Source: an uncultured Chloroflexota bacterium
Lineage (GTDB): Bacteria; Chloroflexota; Chloroflexia; Thermomicrobiales; UBA6265
DNA length: 64,000 nucleotides
Direction: 5' to 3'
Assembly (NCBI GenBank): GCA_937901745.1
Contig: CALGSZ010000106.1
Span: 1-64,000, forward strand
Position numbers and translations under genes: made by a program. Each line of letters starts with the position of its first letter. Position 1 is the first letter of the stretch. Below, in pieces: positions 16,603 to 27,919 of the stretch. Under the pieces are notes generated by a model that did not search any database, was not told the DNA's origin, and saw nothing but the letters and a program-made list of their open reading frames with translations.

Positions 16603-18321
16603 ATGGTTTCGACCGAGCAGCCGACGGACGTGAAATTTGCCGGCTCCGAGGAAGAGCAACAGCTTGCCGCAGAGCTGCTGACGCTGATGCGGGCGAAGGG
16701 CCGATTCATGGCTGCCGATGCTCCCATCAAGCTGTCGCTCGCCTCGGTCAGTGAGTATTTCGCCCAGACGGGCAAGGATGGCGCCGCCGAGCGGCTCGAG
16801 CAGGTGGTGGCGCTGAACTCGGAAGTCTTCGCGATTGAAGAGCGCGACGGCGAACGGTTGATCGTGACGACTCGCCTTGGCCGGGTGCCTCGGGAGCGGG
16901 CGGTCGATACCACGCACACTCTCGAAAAGCGCTTCATGACGCCGCTGCCGAAGGTCGAAGCGCCCGAGCGACCGGTGCGGGAGCGGCCGCGCGTCGATCC
17001 GTCGTGGGCGCAGCTCGACCGCATGCTGCGTGACCTCGAGGTGGTCGAGCCAGAGGCCGAGCCGATCACCGCGGATGAGCCGTCGCTCGAGCCCGTGGAG
17101 GCTGTCGCAGAGGCGCCGGAGGCGGAGATCGAGGAGCCTGCCATTGAGGTGCCGGCCGCGCGGACCATCACGGTGCCGGCCGCTCCGGCGACGGACGTTA
17201 CCGGCGTCGACGATCTCGACCTGGCGAACGCAATCGCAGAGCGGCTGCGCAGCGATCCTCGGGTCGCGAACTTCGGCGACCAGTGGATGATGGAGGACGC
17301 GGTTCCGCGCTTCAGCCGGGGCGACCTGCGCCGGATGCGCGAGTACATCCAGGAGCAGGAGCAGCCGCTCACGGACGACGTGCTGGTTCAGGACGTGCTG
17401 GGTGTCCGGCCTGGCTCGCCGACCTTCGACGTCATGCGCTTCGCGGTCAACTACCGGCTTTCGAAGGAGCATCGGGAGTTCGACTTTGTCGGGACCGCGA
17501 ACCAGCGCTTCTGGAGCATCACCAGCCTTCCGCCGATCGGAACCACGCGGCGCAAGCCGAACGAGATCGGTACGGACTACCGCTTCCTACTCGACGAGCT
17601 GCCAGAGGAACCGGCCTATCGGTCGCGGGAGAGCGTCGATCACATCCTGACGTTCTACGAGTTCTACCTTGGTCTCCTGCCGTACGACGCGGAGATGCAG
17701 GCGCTCCTGCCGCCGCCGCTCCTGCCGAATCAGCGGTCGGCCGTCCTGACCTTTGAGACGCCGCAGACCTACACGACCTATTTGGTCGAGCTGCGGTACC
17801 CGACGCCGAACCGGGGTGGCTTCATCCTCGGTCTCGATGATTTCTTCGCCGAGAATCTCGTTCCCGGCGCCTTGATCTCGATCCGGCGGACTGACAACGA
17901 CGGGCACTACATCGTCGAGTTCCTGCCCGCTGGCAATCAGAGCGCGCGCCTCTTGGAGCTGGAGGATCGACGCCAGCGATACGTCTTCCGGCCTACGACG
18001 TTCTCCTGCGCGGTCGAAGACGCCTTCCTCCTCACCGAGGAGCGTTTCCCGCGCCTGGCGAATGAGAAGCCACTGGATGAGAAGGTTCGCCGCCGGCCGG
18101 ATTCGGTTGTGGCTGCGACATTCGAGCGGATCGGCCAGCCGATGGAGGAAGGGCCAGGCTACTGGGCTTCGTTTGAAGACCTGTTCGCCGCGGTAAACAT
18201 CGAGCGGCCGTTCTCCGAGCGGTTCCTCCGCTCCGTACTCGACAACGACGAGACCGGCGCGTTCGCGCGCGACCCGGATGGAAAAGATGCCTACACCTAC
18301 GTTCCAGGAACCACGTCCTAA
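16603..18321 (+). CDS. Unknown 572-residue protein with winged-helix-like segments
   Basis: I do not recognise this protein. Residues ~20-90 (ELLTLMRAKGRFMAADAPIK onward) and ~205-310 have the helix-helix-wing rhythm of HARE-HTH or winged-helix domains. The second includes LTDDVLVQDVLGVRPGSPTF and ends REFDFVGTANQRFW. Between them is an acidic, Pro/Glu/Ala-rich linker (~130-195). The C-terminal 250 residues are beta-rich with several conserved-looking Trp/Tyr positions. No signal peptide or membrane helix is seen, so it should be cytoplasmic. A GAGGGAG site lies 10 bases before the ATG. Its 3' end overlaps the HEAT-protein gene by 44 bases. A DNA-binding or scaffold role is only an inference from the wing-like segments. 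Confidence 0.75.
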   Translation: MVSTEQPTDVKFAGSEEEQQLAAELLTLMRAKGRFMAADAPIKLSLASVSEYFAQTGKDGAAERLEQVVALNSEVFAIEERDGERLIVTTRLGRVPRERAVDTTHTLEKRFMTPLPKVEAPERPVRERPRVDPSWAQLDRMLRDLEVVEPEAEPITADEPSLEPVEAVAEAPEAEIEEPAIEVPAARTITVPAAPATDVTGVDDLDLANAIAERLRSDPRVANFGDQWMMEDAVPRFSRGDLRRMREYIQEQEQPLTDDVLVQDVLGVRPGSPTFDVMRFAVNYRLSKEHREFDFVGTANQRFWSITSLPPIGTTRRKPNEIGTDYRFLLDELPEEPAYRSRESVDHILTFYEFYLGLLPYDAEMQALLPPPLLPNQRSAVLTFETPQTYTTYLVELRYPTPNRGGFILGLDDFFAENLVPGALISIRRTDNDGHYIVEFLPAGNQSARLLELEDRRQRYVFRPTTFSCAVEDAFLLTEERFPRLANEKPLDEKVRRRPDSVVAATFERIGQPMEEGPGYWASFEDLFAAVNIERPFSERFLRSVLDNDETGAFARDPDGKDAYTYVPGTTS

Positions 18322-19243
18322 CGATCAGAAGACCGCGGCCGACGCCATCGCGGCGCTGATCCGAGGAAACTTCCACCCGGCCGACCTGGTTCCGCTCTCA
18401 GATCTCGGACGAGCGGACGCGGCGACCCTGCGGCGCACCTGGCCGACGCTGACTGAGCGGGCGCGCGTAACTTGCGTCCGCTATCTGGCCGAACTCGCGG
18501 AAGACAACGTGCAGTACACGTTTGGGCGTGTGATGCGCGTGGCCATCGAAGACCAGTCGGCGGTCGTCCGGCAGCTGGCCGTCGCGGCGCTCTGGGAAGA
18601 TGAGGGCAGCGACATGGTCGAGCTGCTGCTCGGCCTGTTGCAGAACGACCCATCGCAAGATGTGCGGGCTGAAGCAGCGCAGGGACTGGGCCGGTTCGCC
18701 GAGCGAGCAGCGGGCGAGGAGCTCGAGCCAGAGGTGGCCGAGCGGATCTACCAGGCGCTGATCGAGGTGGCGAAGAACAAGCGGGAGCCGGTGCTCGTCC
18801 GGCGGCGCGCGCTTGAGAGCGTCGCCGTGTTCGGGTCGCAGCCGGTCGTGGTCCAGCTCATCCGAGAGGCATATCACGACGACGACGCATCGCTGCGGGC
18901 TGGCGCGATCTACGCGATGGGGCGCTCGCTCGATCTTCGCTGGCTACCGACGGTGCTGGAAGAGTTCAGCAGCGCGGACGCCGAGATGCGGTATGAAGCG
19001 GCGCGCGCCAGCGGGCAGCTCGGGGACGATCGGGCGGTCCCGGGACTGGCTCGACTGGCGAAAGAGGAGGACGTCGAAGTCCGACATGCGGCGATAGATG
19101 CCCTCGGTAAGATTGGCGGCACGTCCTCGATTCGCATTCTGCGACAACTCAAGCGTTCCGCATCGGCGATCGACGCGGAGGCGATCGAGGAAGCGCTGGA
19201 CGAGGCGCTCGCCTCGGTGGATATTCTGCGGCTACCCACGTGA
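18278..19243 (+). CDS. HEAT-repeat protein
   Basis: A 321-residue all-helical protein. Repeats such as SAVVRQLAVAALWEDEG, QDVRAEAAQGLGRFAE, ASLRAGAIYAMGRS, AEMRYEAARASGQLGDDRAV and VEVRHAAIDALGKIGG show the HEAT/PBS-lyase pattern, at least six units across residues 85-295. Such repeats form a protein-binding solenoid; no enzyme motif is present. The start is the ATG at 18278 or the ATG at 18287, both inside the end of the preceding gene, so translation is probably coupled. Its TGA overlaps the GTG of the FemX-like gene. Its place suggests that it serves the unknown 572-residue protein or the cell-wall enzymes that follow. Confidence 0.85.
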   Translation: MEKMPTPTFQEPRPNDQKTAADAIAALIRGNFHPADLVPLSDLGRADAATLRRTWPTLTERARVTCVRYLAELAEDNVQYTFGRVMRVAIEDQSAVVRQLAVAALWEDEGSDMVELLLGLLQNDPSQDVRAEAAQGLGRFAERAAGEELEPEVAERIYQALIEVAKNKREPVLVRRRALESVAVFGSQPVVVQLIREAYHDDDASLRAGAIYAMGRSLDLRWLPTVLEEFSSADAEMRYEAARASGQLGDDRAVPGLARLAKEEDVEVRHAAIDALGKIGGTSSIRILRQLKRSASAIDAEAIEEALDEALASVDILRLPT

Positions 19244-20301
19244 CGGAAGCTCCGACGCGTTCCCTCAGCACGGTGGAGATGCGGACCGCGGCAGTCGCCC
19301 GGGGCCAGGATTGGGACGATCATCTTCGCCGGCTGGGTGGACACCTGCTGCAATCTTGGCGCTGGGGTGAGTTCAAGTCCCTGCACGGATGGTCGGCGGA
19401 GCGCGTTGCGGTAGGGGCTCCCACGCCGCGTGCGATGGCGCAAGTGCTTTTTCGGCGGCAGGGACCGCTGAGCGTGGCCTACATTCCGCGTGGTCCGGCA
19501 TTTGCCGAGGGCGACGCCGACTCCGTTCGAGAGCTCTTCTCCGAGATCGATCGGATCTGCCGCCGACGACGCGCCATCCACCTGATCGTCGAGCCAGACC
19601 GGCCGCTGCCGTTCAAAGGTACCTTCAAGAGCGAAGGCTTCGTGCGGGGGCCGGAGCACTACCAGCCCAGCAGAACGGTCAAGGTCCCACTCTTGTCCGA
19701 CGATGAGCTTCTGGCGCAAATGCATCAGAAAACGCGCTACAGTATCCGCCTCGCTCAGCGACGCGGAGTCAGCGTCATCCGCGCCACGGGCACCGATGAG
19801 GATCTGACCGACTTCTACGACTTGCTGAGCGACACGGCCGAGCGCAATGAGTTCGGCATTCACCGCAAGGAGTATTACGCGGATTTCGTTCGCATCTTCG
19901 GCGACGACTGCATTCTGCTCTTTGCCAACGTGGAGGACGTAAGGGCGGCCACAGTGATCGCGGCCAAATTCGGCGATGAGGCGATCTACATGTACGGCGC
20001 GTCCTCGACGCGGCACCGAGCACACGGGGCCGCGTTTCTCTTGCAGTTTGAGGCGATGCGTTGGGCGCGAGCCGCGGGGTGCCGCACCTACGATCTCTGG
20101 GGAATCCCGCCTCGCGATCCAGACTCGATTGCAGGCAACGGAGACCGCGTCGCCGGCACCCGCGGCAAGGATTGGCGCGGGCTCTACAAGTTCAAGGTCG
20201 GCTTCGGGGGGGAGATCGTCTCTTATCCACCGACGCTAGAGAGGCGATATCGACCGTTCCTCTCATTCATTGCCCGGCGACGCTATGGACACCGCGGTTG
20301 A
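19240..20301 (+). CDS. FemX/FemAB-like peptidoglycan bridge aminoacyltransferase
   Basis: A 353-residue member of the FemABX family, GNAT-fold enzymes that add amino acids from aminoacyl-tRNA to the peptide stem of lipid II. Typical blocks are LLQSWRWGEFKSLHGW near the start, LAQMHQKTRYSIRLAQRRGV in the middle (the Lys-rich region), and AHGAAFLLQFEAMRWARAAG with YDLWGIPP in the second GNAT domain. A KFKVGFGGE motif follows near the end. The GTG start overlaps the HEAT gene's stop as GTGA, and the 3' end overlaps murE by 17 bases. Being paired with murE supports interpeptide-bridge synthesis. Which amino acid it adds cannot be read from the sequence. Confidence 0.87.
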   Translation: MTEAPTRSLSTVEMRTAAVARGQDWDDHLRRLGGHLLQSWRWGEFKSLHGWSAERVAVGAPTPRAMAQVLFRRQGPLSVAYIPRGPAFAEGDADSVRELFSEIDRICRRRRAIHLIVEPDRPLPFKGTFKSEGFVRGPEHYQPSRTVKVPLLSDDELLAQMHQKTRYSIRLAQRRGVSVIRATGTDEDLTDFYDLLSDTAERNEFGIHRKEYYADFVRIFGDDCILLFANVEDVRAATVIAAKFGDEAIYMYGASSTRHRAHGAAFLLQFEAMRWARAAGCRTYDLWGIPPRDPDSIAGNGDRVAGTRGKDWRGLYKFKVGFGGEIVSYPPTLERRYRPFLSFIARRRYGHRG

Positions 20302-21820
20302 GGCGGCGCTAACGCGCACGAAGACGCTGGCTGAGCTCGTTGCCGGCCGGCAAGACCTCCGCATTCACGGCGAGCCCTGCACGACTGTCAACGAAATTTC
20401 CTTCGATTCCCGGCGAGTCCAGCCGGGCAACCTCTTCGTCGCGCTGCGGGGGAGCTACTTCGACGGACATGACTACGTCGGAGAAGCGATCCAGCGTCAA
20501 GCTGCCGCCGTTATGGTCGAGAGCGCCCCTCCCGCGCACGTCCCGGCAATCGTCGCCACTGACACCCGCGAGGCTCTTGCCGCCATCTCCGCGGCGTTCT
20601 TCGAATGGCCTTCGCGTGAGCTCAGCGTCATCGGCATCACCGGCACCGACGGCAAGACGACGACCAGCTACCTGGTCGAGGCGATCCTGCGCGAAGCTGG
20701 ACACCGGACAGGGATGGTCGGGACCGTCTCAGTCCGGATCGCCGACCGAATCGTCGATCACGAGGCGCGACAGACGACGCCGGAATCAACTGAGATTCAG
20801 CGGTATCTCCGCCTGATGGCAGACCAAGGGTGCTCCTGGGCGGTGCTCGAGGCGACGTCCCACGGGCTCGATCTGCATCGGCTCGATCATGTCCGGTTCT
20901 CCATCGGCGCGGTTACCAACATCACCCACGAGCACCTCGAACACCACAAGACGATCGCTGGCTACCGGCGCGCGAAGGGTATCCTCTTCGACAGGATCGC
21001 CGACGAGGGTGGCATCGCCGTCATCAACATGGATGACGAGGGCGCGCGAGCCATGCTGACACACGCGGCCGGTGCGAAGATCCTCACCTACGGGATCGAG
21101 ACCACGGCGAACGTCATGGCCAAGGACGTCCGCTCGGGCGTGGGTGGCAGTCAATTCCACCTTGTCACGCAAGCTGGTGAGGCGGATGTACGGCTGCCGC
21201 TCGTCGGTCCGTTCAATGTGGCGAATGCGCTTTGCGCGACAGCGGTTGGACTCGCGGCCGGCGTTCCCTTGGAGCAGATCGTCGACACGTTGGAGCACGC
21301 GCCGATCGTGCCGGGCCGGATGATGCGCGTCGATTCTGGCCAACCATTCACCGTGATCGTCGACTACGCGCACACTCCAGACTCGATGACAAAGGTGCTC
21401 CGGCTTCTGCGTGAGCTGAACCCCGGCGGCCGCCTGATCGCTGTCAGTGGCAGCGCGGGCGAGCGCGACCTGACCAAGCGACCGCTACAAGGCGAGGCGA
21501 GTGCGCGCCTCGCCGATATCAGCATCTTCACGACGGAAGATCCACGCTTCGAGGATCCGGACAAGATCATCGAGGAGATAGCGGCGGGCGCGGCCCGCAT
21601 CGGCGCCGTTCGCGGGACGGATTACCACTGCGTGACCGACCGGCGCGAGGCGCTGCGTCTGGCGCTCTCCCTTGCGCGACCTGGCGATTGCGTGGCGCTT
21701 CTCGGCAAGGGCCACGAGCGGAGCATCATCTGGGGATTGGAAAAACGTCCGTGGGATGAAGCCGGGGTCGCGCGAGAGCTCCTTCACGAGATGGGGTATA
21801 GGGGGGGAAGGAGCGAATGA
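20285..21820 (+). CDS. murE: UDP-N-acetylmuramoyl-tripeptide synthetase MurE
   Basis: A 511-residue Mur ligase that adds the third, diamino acid residue to UDP-MurNAc-L-Ala-D-Glu. The N-terminal domain (ISFDSRRVQPGNLFVALRG) is typical. The ATP loop is GITGTDGKTTTSYL, EATSHGL and ITHEHLEHH mark the central domain, and VDYAHTPDSM opens the C-terminal domain. The specificity loop reads EDPRFEDP (about residue 418), close to but not the DNPR of meso-diaminopimelate enzymes. The longer frame begins with TTG at 20270; I chose ATG 20285. The gene overlaps its neighbours on both sides, so it is part of one operon. Confidence 0.94.
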   Translation: MDTAVEAALTRTKTLAELVAGRQDLRIHGEPCTTVNEISFDSRRVQPGNLFVALRGSYFDGHDYVGEAIQRQAAAVMVESAPPAHVPAIVATDTREALAAISAAFFEWPSRELSVIGITGTDGKTTTSYLVEAILREAGHRTGMVGTVSVRIADRIVDHEARQTTPESTEIQRYLRLMADQGCSWAVLEATSHGLDLHRLDHVRFSIGAVTNITHEHLEHHKTIAGYRRAKGILFDRIADEGGIAVINMDDEGARAMLTHAAGAKILTYGIETTANVMAKDVRSGVGGSQFHLVTQAGEADVRLPLVGPFNVANALCATAVGLAAGVPLEQIVDTLEHAPIVPGRMMRVDSGQPFTVIVDYAHTPDSMTKVLRLLRELNPGGRLIAVSGSAGERDLTKRPLQGEASARLADISIFTTEDPRFEDPDKIIEEIAAGAARIGAVRGTDYHCVTDRREALRLALSLARPGDCVALLGKGHERSIIWGLEKRPWDEAGVARELLHEMGYRGGRSE

Positions 21821-22782
21821 CGCATGTCTCACTCACTCGACGGACCTTTCTACGCGGAGCCGCGATCGCGGCGCTAGGAGCAGGATTCGCCGGGGGTATC
21901 AGACCGGCGCGCGGGCAGGGTGACACTCCTCCTGGACGCATCGCGTTCGTACGGCGAGGGGATATCTGGGTCTGGGAGGGTGGCGAGTCGACACAGCTGC
22001 TCTCCGATGGCGCCGCGAGCGACCCACGGTGGAGCCCTGACGGCACCTTGGTCCTCTTTGTCCGCAACGGCAACAGCTTCTCCGACCTGATGCTCTATGA
22101 AACGACGACCGGCAATACGGTTCAGCTGACCCAGAACCAGTCTTGGGCCCAAGAGGGATCGCCGGATTACGTGGCGACGAGCAACTGGGTAATCGACCCC
22201 GACTGGTCACCTTCCGGGCTGATCGGCTTCGCCTCCGACGCAACTGCCGACGGATCGCTGATCTTGTGGCTGATGGACGATCCCTACGGCTCTCCTTATC
22301 CGGCCGCCTCAGCGCAGATCGAGGATCACATCGAGGGCGTCAGCTTGTCGGTCGATGGCACACTTGCAGCGTATGCGGCGCGCACGAACGACGACAACGG
22401 AAGGCATACCTACGTCGCGCTGCGAGACCTGACTGACGGAATCGCTTACGTGCTGCTCGACGAGCCGACCGGCGTCTACGATCCCGCCATCGCACCCGAC
22501 TCTCAGCGCGTTGCCGTGGCGATGCGCTCAGCCGAGGGGATGAGCGACATTTGGCTCGTCGAGCGGGCGACGGGCGCTACGACCAGAGTGACAACCGACG
22601 CCCAAGCGACCAAACCGTTCTGGGCGCCAGACGGTAGCTGGCTCGGATTCCTCCGGATGGTGGATTACCGGTTCGAGGCCTGGGCGGTTCCAATCGACGG
22701 CACATCAATTGGCGAGCCGCGCCGCCTCTTCCGTTTCCGGAACCTAGACGGCACGACTCGCCCTGATTGGACCTATTCGTAG
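21817..22782 (+). CDS. Tat-exported TolB/WD40-like beta-propeller protein
   Basis: A 321-residue protein starting with a twin-arginine signal (SLTRRTFLRG then AAIAALGAGFAGG), with a probable cleavage near ARG-QGD. The rest is a beta-propeller of the TolB/PD40 type: repeats such as DPRWSPDGTLVLFVRNG, DPDWSPSGLIGFASD, DPAIAPDSQRVAVAM and KPFWAPDGSWLGFLR. No protease domain follows, so it is a stand-alone propeller, probably binding a partner outside the membrane. The ATG overlaps the murE stop as ATGA. It ends 3 bases before the convergent aspS. It is the last gene of the 16432-22782 operon. Confidence 0.85.
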   Translation: MTHVSLTRRTFLRGAAIAALGAGFAGGIRPARGQGDTPPGRIAFVRRGDIWVWEGGESTQLLSDGAASDPRWSPDGTLVLFVRNGNSFSDLMLYETTTGNTVQLTQNQSWAQEGSPDYVATSNWVIDPDWSPSGLIGFASDATADGSLILWLMDDPYGSPYPAASAQIEDHIEGVSLSVDGTLAAYAARTNDDNGRHTYVALRDLTDGIAYVLLDEPTGVYDPAIAPDSQRVAVAMRSAEGMSDIWLVERATGATTRVTTDAQATKPFWAPDGSWLGFLRMVDYRFEAWAVPIDGTSIGEPRRLFRFRNLDGTTRPDWTYS

Positions 22783-22785
22783 GGA

Positions 22786-24594
22786 TTAGCGTGCGGGGAC
22801 AGCGCCCGGCTTGAGCGTCAGCCCGACCTCGTCCAGCTGCTCCTGAGGAACCTCGCTCGGCGCGCCGAACATCAAGTCCATGCCGCGCTGATTCTTCGGG
22901 AAGGCAATGACTTCGCGAATGCTCTCCTCGTCCGTCGCCAGCATGACGAACCGGTCGATGCCCATCGCGATGCCGCCGTGAGGCGGAGCGCCGTACTCCA
23001 ACGCATCGAGCAGGGCGCCGAACCGTTCCTGCTGCGCTTCCCGGCTGTGACCCATCATCGAGAAGATTCGCTCCTGGTCCTCGCGCCGGTGGATGCGGAT
23101 GCTGCCGCCGCCAATCTCGTGACCGTTCAGCGTCAGGTCATATTGCCGGGCGCGGACGGCCGCCGGATTCGTGTCCAGAAGCCGGCGATCTTCCTCATAG
23201 AAACCGGAGAATGGGTTGTGGGTGGCGTCCCAGCGCTGTCCCTCTTCGTCCCACTCTAGCAACGGGAATTCATAGATCCAGCAATAGGCGAAGACGTTGG
23301 GATCGGCCAGGCCAAGGCGTTGTCCAAACTCGTCGCGTAGCGTCGACAATGCCTTGGCGACGACGGCCGGCTGGTCCGCGACGATCAAGACGAGATCGCC
23401 GGTCTTCGCGCCGATGCCGGAGGTCAGCGCCTCGAGCTCGCCTTCGGAGAGGAACTTGGCGATCGGGGAGCGGATGCCGTCGGAGGTCAGCGCGATTGTC
23501 GCAAGTCCCTTCGCTCCGGCTCGCTTGGCGATCTCTGTCAGCTCGTCGATCTCGCGCCGCGAGTACTGCGCGCAGCCCGGCGCGACAAGCGCCTTCACCT
23601 CGCCGCCTTCGGCAATCACGCCCGCGAAGGCGCGGAACTCCGTCCCACGCAGCGCGTCCGTCACGTTCTTCAGCTCCAAGCCGAAGCGCAGATCGGGCCG
23701 GTCGCTGCCGTAGCGCTCCATCGCCTCCTTGTAGGTGAGGCGGGGGAAAGGAACCTGCTGGATCTTTTTCGACGTGAATCGCTCCGTCAGCTCGATGTAG
23801 AGCGCCTCGATCAGCCCCATGACGTCCGACTCTTGGACGAACGACATCTCGAGGTCGAGCTGCGTGAACTCCGGCTGTCGATCGGCGCGCTGTGGCTCAT
23901 CGCGGAAGCAGCGGGCTATCTGGAAGTACCGGTCGTACCCCGCGATCATCAGGAGCTGCTTCATCTGCTGCGGCGATTGCGGCAGCGCGTAGAACATGCC
24001 GGGGAAGGCGCTGCTTGGCACGAGGAAGTCGCGCGCACCCTCTGGCGTGCTCTTGATCAAGCAGGGTGTCTCGACCTCGACGAAGCCGCGGGCGTCCAGG
24101 AAGTCGCGCATATGCTTGACGATCCGGTGGCGCAGGATGATGTTGCGCTGCATTTGAGCCCGCCGGAGGTCGAGATAGCGATACTCGAGACGTAGGCTCT
24201 CATCGACGTCGGCGTCCTCGTTCACGTAGAACGGCGGCGTCTTGGACGGATTCAGCACCTCGACGTCATGTGCTTCGATCTCGATGCTGCCGGTGGCGAG
24301 CTTTGGATTCTCTGTTCCCTCCGGGCGCATCCGGACGAACCCGTGCACCCGAATCACGTACTCGTTCCGCAGCTCTTCAGCCGCCTTATGAGCGTCTGGA
24401 GCGATCTCCGGATTGAATACAACTTGGGTGATGCCATAGCGGTCGCGCAGATCGATGAAGATGAGACCGCCGAGGTCGCGCCGGCGATTGACCCAGCCGG
24501 CCAGAGAGACCTCGCGTCCGGCATCGTCGGCGCGCAGGCTACCGCATGTCAGCTTGTCCAACGCTCGCGGGTCGATATCGTATTGAGTGCTCAC
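22786..24594 (-). CDS. aspS: Aspartyl-tRNA synthetase
   Basis: A 602-residue class II synthetase of the bacterial type. An N-terminal OB-fold anticodon-binding domain (VSLAGWVNRRRDLGGLIFIDLRD) is followed by the catalytic core. FVEVETPCLIKSTPEGARDF contains motif 1 and the next block, FQIARCFRDE is motif 2, and GIAMGIDRFVMLATDEESIRE is motif 3. A GAD insertion domain of normal size lies between motifs 2 and 3. Translation starts at GTG 24594 with GAGGAG 12 bases upstream. It is convergent with the propeller gene and follows mazG on the same strand with a 110-base gap. Confidence 0.95.
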   Translation of the reverse strand: MSTQYDIDPRALDKLTCGSLRADDAGREVSLAGWVNRRRDLGGLIFIDLRDRYGITQVVFNPEIAPDAHKAAEELRNEYVIRVHGFVRMRPEGTENPKLATGSIEIEAHDVEVLNPSKTPPFYVNEDADVDESLRLEYRYLDLRRAQMQRNIILRHRIVKHMRDFLDARGFVEVETPCLIKSTPEGARDFLVPSSAFPGMFYALPQSPQQMKQLLMIAGYDRYFQIARCFRDEPQRADRQPEFTQLDLEMSFVQESDVMGLIEALYIELTERFTSKKIQQVPFPRLTYKEAMERYGSDRPDLRFGLELKNVTDALRGTEFRAFAGVIAEGGEVKALVAPGCAQYSRREIDELTEIAKRAGAKGLATIALTSDGIRSPIAKFLSEGELEALTSGIGAKTGDLVLIVADQPAVVAKALSTLRDEFGQRLGLADPNVFAYCWIYEFPLLEWDEEGQRWDATHNPFSGFYEEDRRLLDTNPAAVRARQYDLTLNGHEIGGGSIRIHRREDQERIFSMMGHSREAQQERFGALLDALEYGAPPHGGIAMGIDRFVMLATDEESIREVIAFPKNQRGMDLMFGAPSEVPQEQLDEVGLTLKPGAVPAR

Positions 24595-24704
24595 GCTCTT
24601 CAGTGCTCCTCAATGAATTGCCGCAAGACTCAACTCGATCAATGCGCACGGTTAGCGACTCCGCCGCCCTTGCTCTTCTCGAACGCGTGAAGCGGCGGTG
24701 ACCG

Positions 24705-26036
24705 TCAAGTCGTGGCTGCCGCGACCTGCCGGCGACGGTAGGCCTGTTCCAGGATTTGCTCTGGGTCGAGGCCCGCTCGCACGGCAGCTTCGACAGCTAG
24801 CAGCAGATTATCCCCGAGTCGCTCTGGATCTGGCACGGCATTTGGGGCAGAGGAGGTTTCCGCGAGCACGCGCGCGACGCGAGTCAGCACCGGCATTGAT
24901 CGTGGCAGCCGGTCGAATGGATCATTGCTCGCATCTTCCTCGCCGCGCTCGCGTCGCTCCGCTGCCTTGATTGCCTGCCACGTCGCCAGGACCGCGTCGG
25001 CCGTTTCCGCCGTCACCTCGCCGAACACATGCGGGTGACGGCGTATCAGCTTCCGGTTGACGTGGTCATATACGTCCTCAATGGTGAAGGTCCCTTCTTC
25101 TTCCGCGATTTGCGCGTGGAGCGCCACCTGGAGGAGAAGGTCGCCAAGCTCTTCCGCGATCTCGCTAGGCTCGCCGGCGCGGATCGCATCCACCACCTCG
25201 TACGCCTCTTCAATCACCGCGCCGGTCAGGGTTTCATGCGTCTGCTTCCGGTCCCACGGACACCCATCAGGGGATCGCAGTATTGCCGCGATGCGGTGCA
25301 GGGTGGCGGGAGAGCGATACGCGGCGAGCGGCGCCAACGGAGGGACCCAGACGGTGGTGAGGTGATCCACCTCTTTGTGGTCGAGTTCATGAAGCGGGCA
25401 GCGCTCAGCTCGCTCCTGGCTCCCGACGCCCACCGACCGCAGGACGATGACTTCATGTTCGTCGGGATAGACGCGCGCCAGCGCCAGCTTGACTGCTGAA
25501 GCGATCGCGCGGGAGTAGACCTGCGCGATTAGGCACGGCCGTGTTGGCGCAATGGAAAGCTGCCCGCCGGAAAACGGCTCTTCGCTCGACTTCGCGGCAA
25601 TCGTCGGACCGTCGAGGATCTGGATCTCATCCGCGACCGGGTCCACGCCGGTCGTCGTGGCGATGACGTCGAGAAAGCTCACGCCCGCGACGATTTCGAC
25701 CTCGAAACACTCGTTTTGGCAGGCCATGAGGATGCGCCGGACCGTGCTCTCCGCGAAGAGGGGGTGACCTGGCACGGCGTAGACGACTTCACCCACCCGA
25801 GCGGCCTCCAGGACGCGCGTGGCGATCGAGTCGTAAAGCTCGTCAAAGGAGGCGGACGCCGCGTAGAGGTCGTCACAAGTAGAGACGCGCGGGTCCTGGA
25901 GAAGATCCTCGATCCCAGGGTGGATGCCCGTCCGCAGGATGATGCGCCGCGCTGCGTCGAGCGCCCGCTGAGCGGCGATCGTTCGCAGCGCGGCGTCGCC
26001 AGGACCAAGGCCGACGATTGTCAGGCGCGCCGCCAT
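24705..26036 (-). CDS. mazG: YabN-like protein: tetrapyrrole-methylase domain fused to MazG pyrophosphohydrolase
   Basis: A 443-residue two-domain protein. Residues 1-~215 form a tetrapyrrole (SAM-dependent) methylase-like domain, beginning LTIVGLGPGDAALRT and including VVYAVPGHPLFAEST. Residues ~225-440 form the MazG nucleoside triphosphate pyrophosphohydrolase, with CPWDRKQTHETLTGAVIEEAYEVVDAI and the metal-binding EEAYE and ELGDLLLQVALHA motifs. It should hydrolyse non-canonical or excess NTPs to NMP and pyrophosphate; the methylase half has no established substrate in YabN-type proteins. The ATG at 26036 lies 11 bases after the lepA stop, so it belongs to the murJ-lepA-mazG run. Confidence 0.92.
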   Translation of the reverse strand: MAARLTIVGLGPGDAALRTIAAQRALDAARRIILRTGIHPGIEDLLQDPRVSTCDDLYAASASFDELYDSIATRVLEAARVGEVVYAVPGHPLFAESTVRRILMACQNECFEVEIVAGVSFLDVIATTTGVDPVADEIQILDGPTIAAKSSEEPFSGGQLSIAPTRPCLIAQVYSRAIASAVKLALARVYPDEHEVIVLRSVGVGSQERAERCPLHELDHKEVDHLTTVWVPPLAPLAAYRSPATLHRIAAILRSPDGCPWDRKQTHETLTGAVIEEAYEVVDAIRAGEPSEIAEELGDLLLQVALHAQIAEEEGTFTIEDVYDHVNRKLIRRHPHVFGEVTAETADAVLATWQAIKAAERRERGEEDASNDPFDRLPRSMPVLTRVARVLAETSSAPNAVPDPERLGDNLLLAVEAAVRAGLDPEQILEQAYRRRQVAAATT

Positions 26037-26047
26037 CTAGGGTGCCC

Positions 26048-27913
<1,866 letters not shown>

Positions 27914-27919
27914 GTTGCA

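Noticed and set aside
16333..17472. A 379-residue minus-strand open frame
   Set aside because: It lies opposite the 572-residue gene, is full of Arg/His/Leu runs and has no ribosome site or domain. It is the shadow of the real gene.
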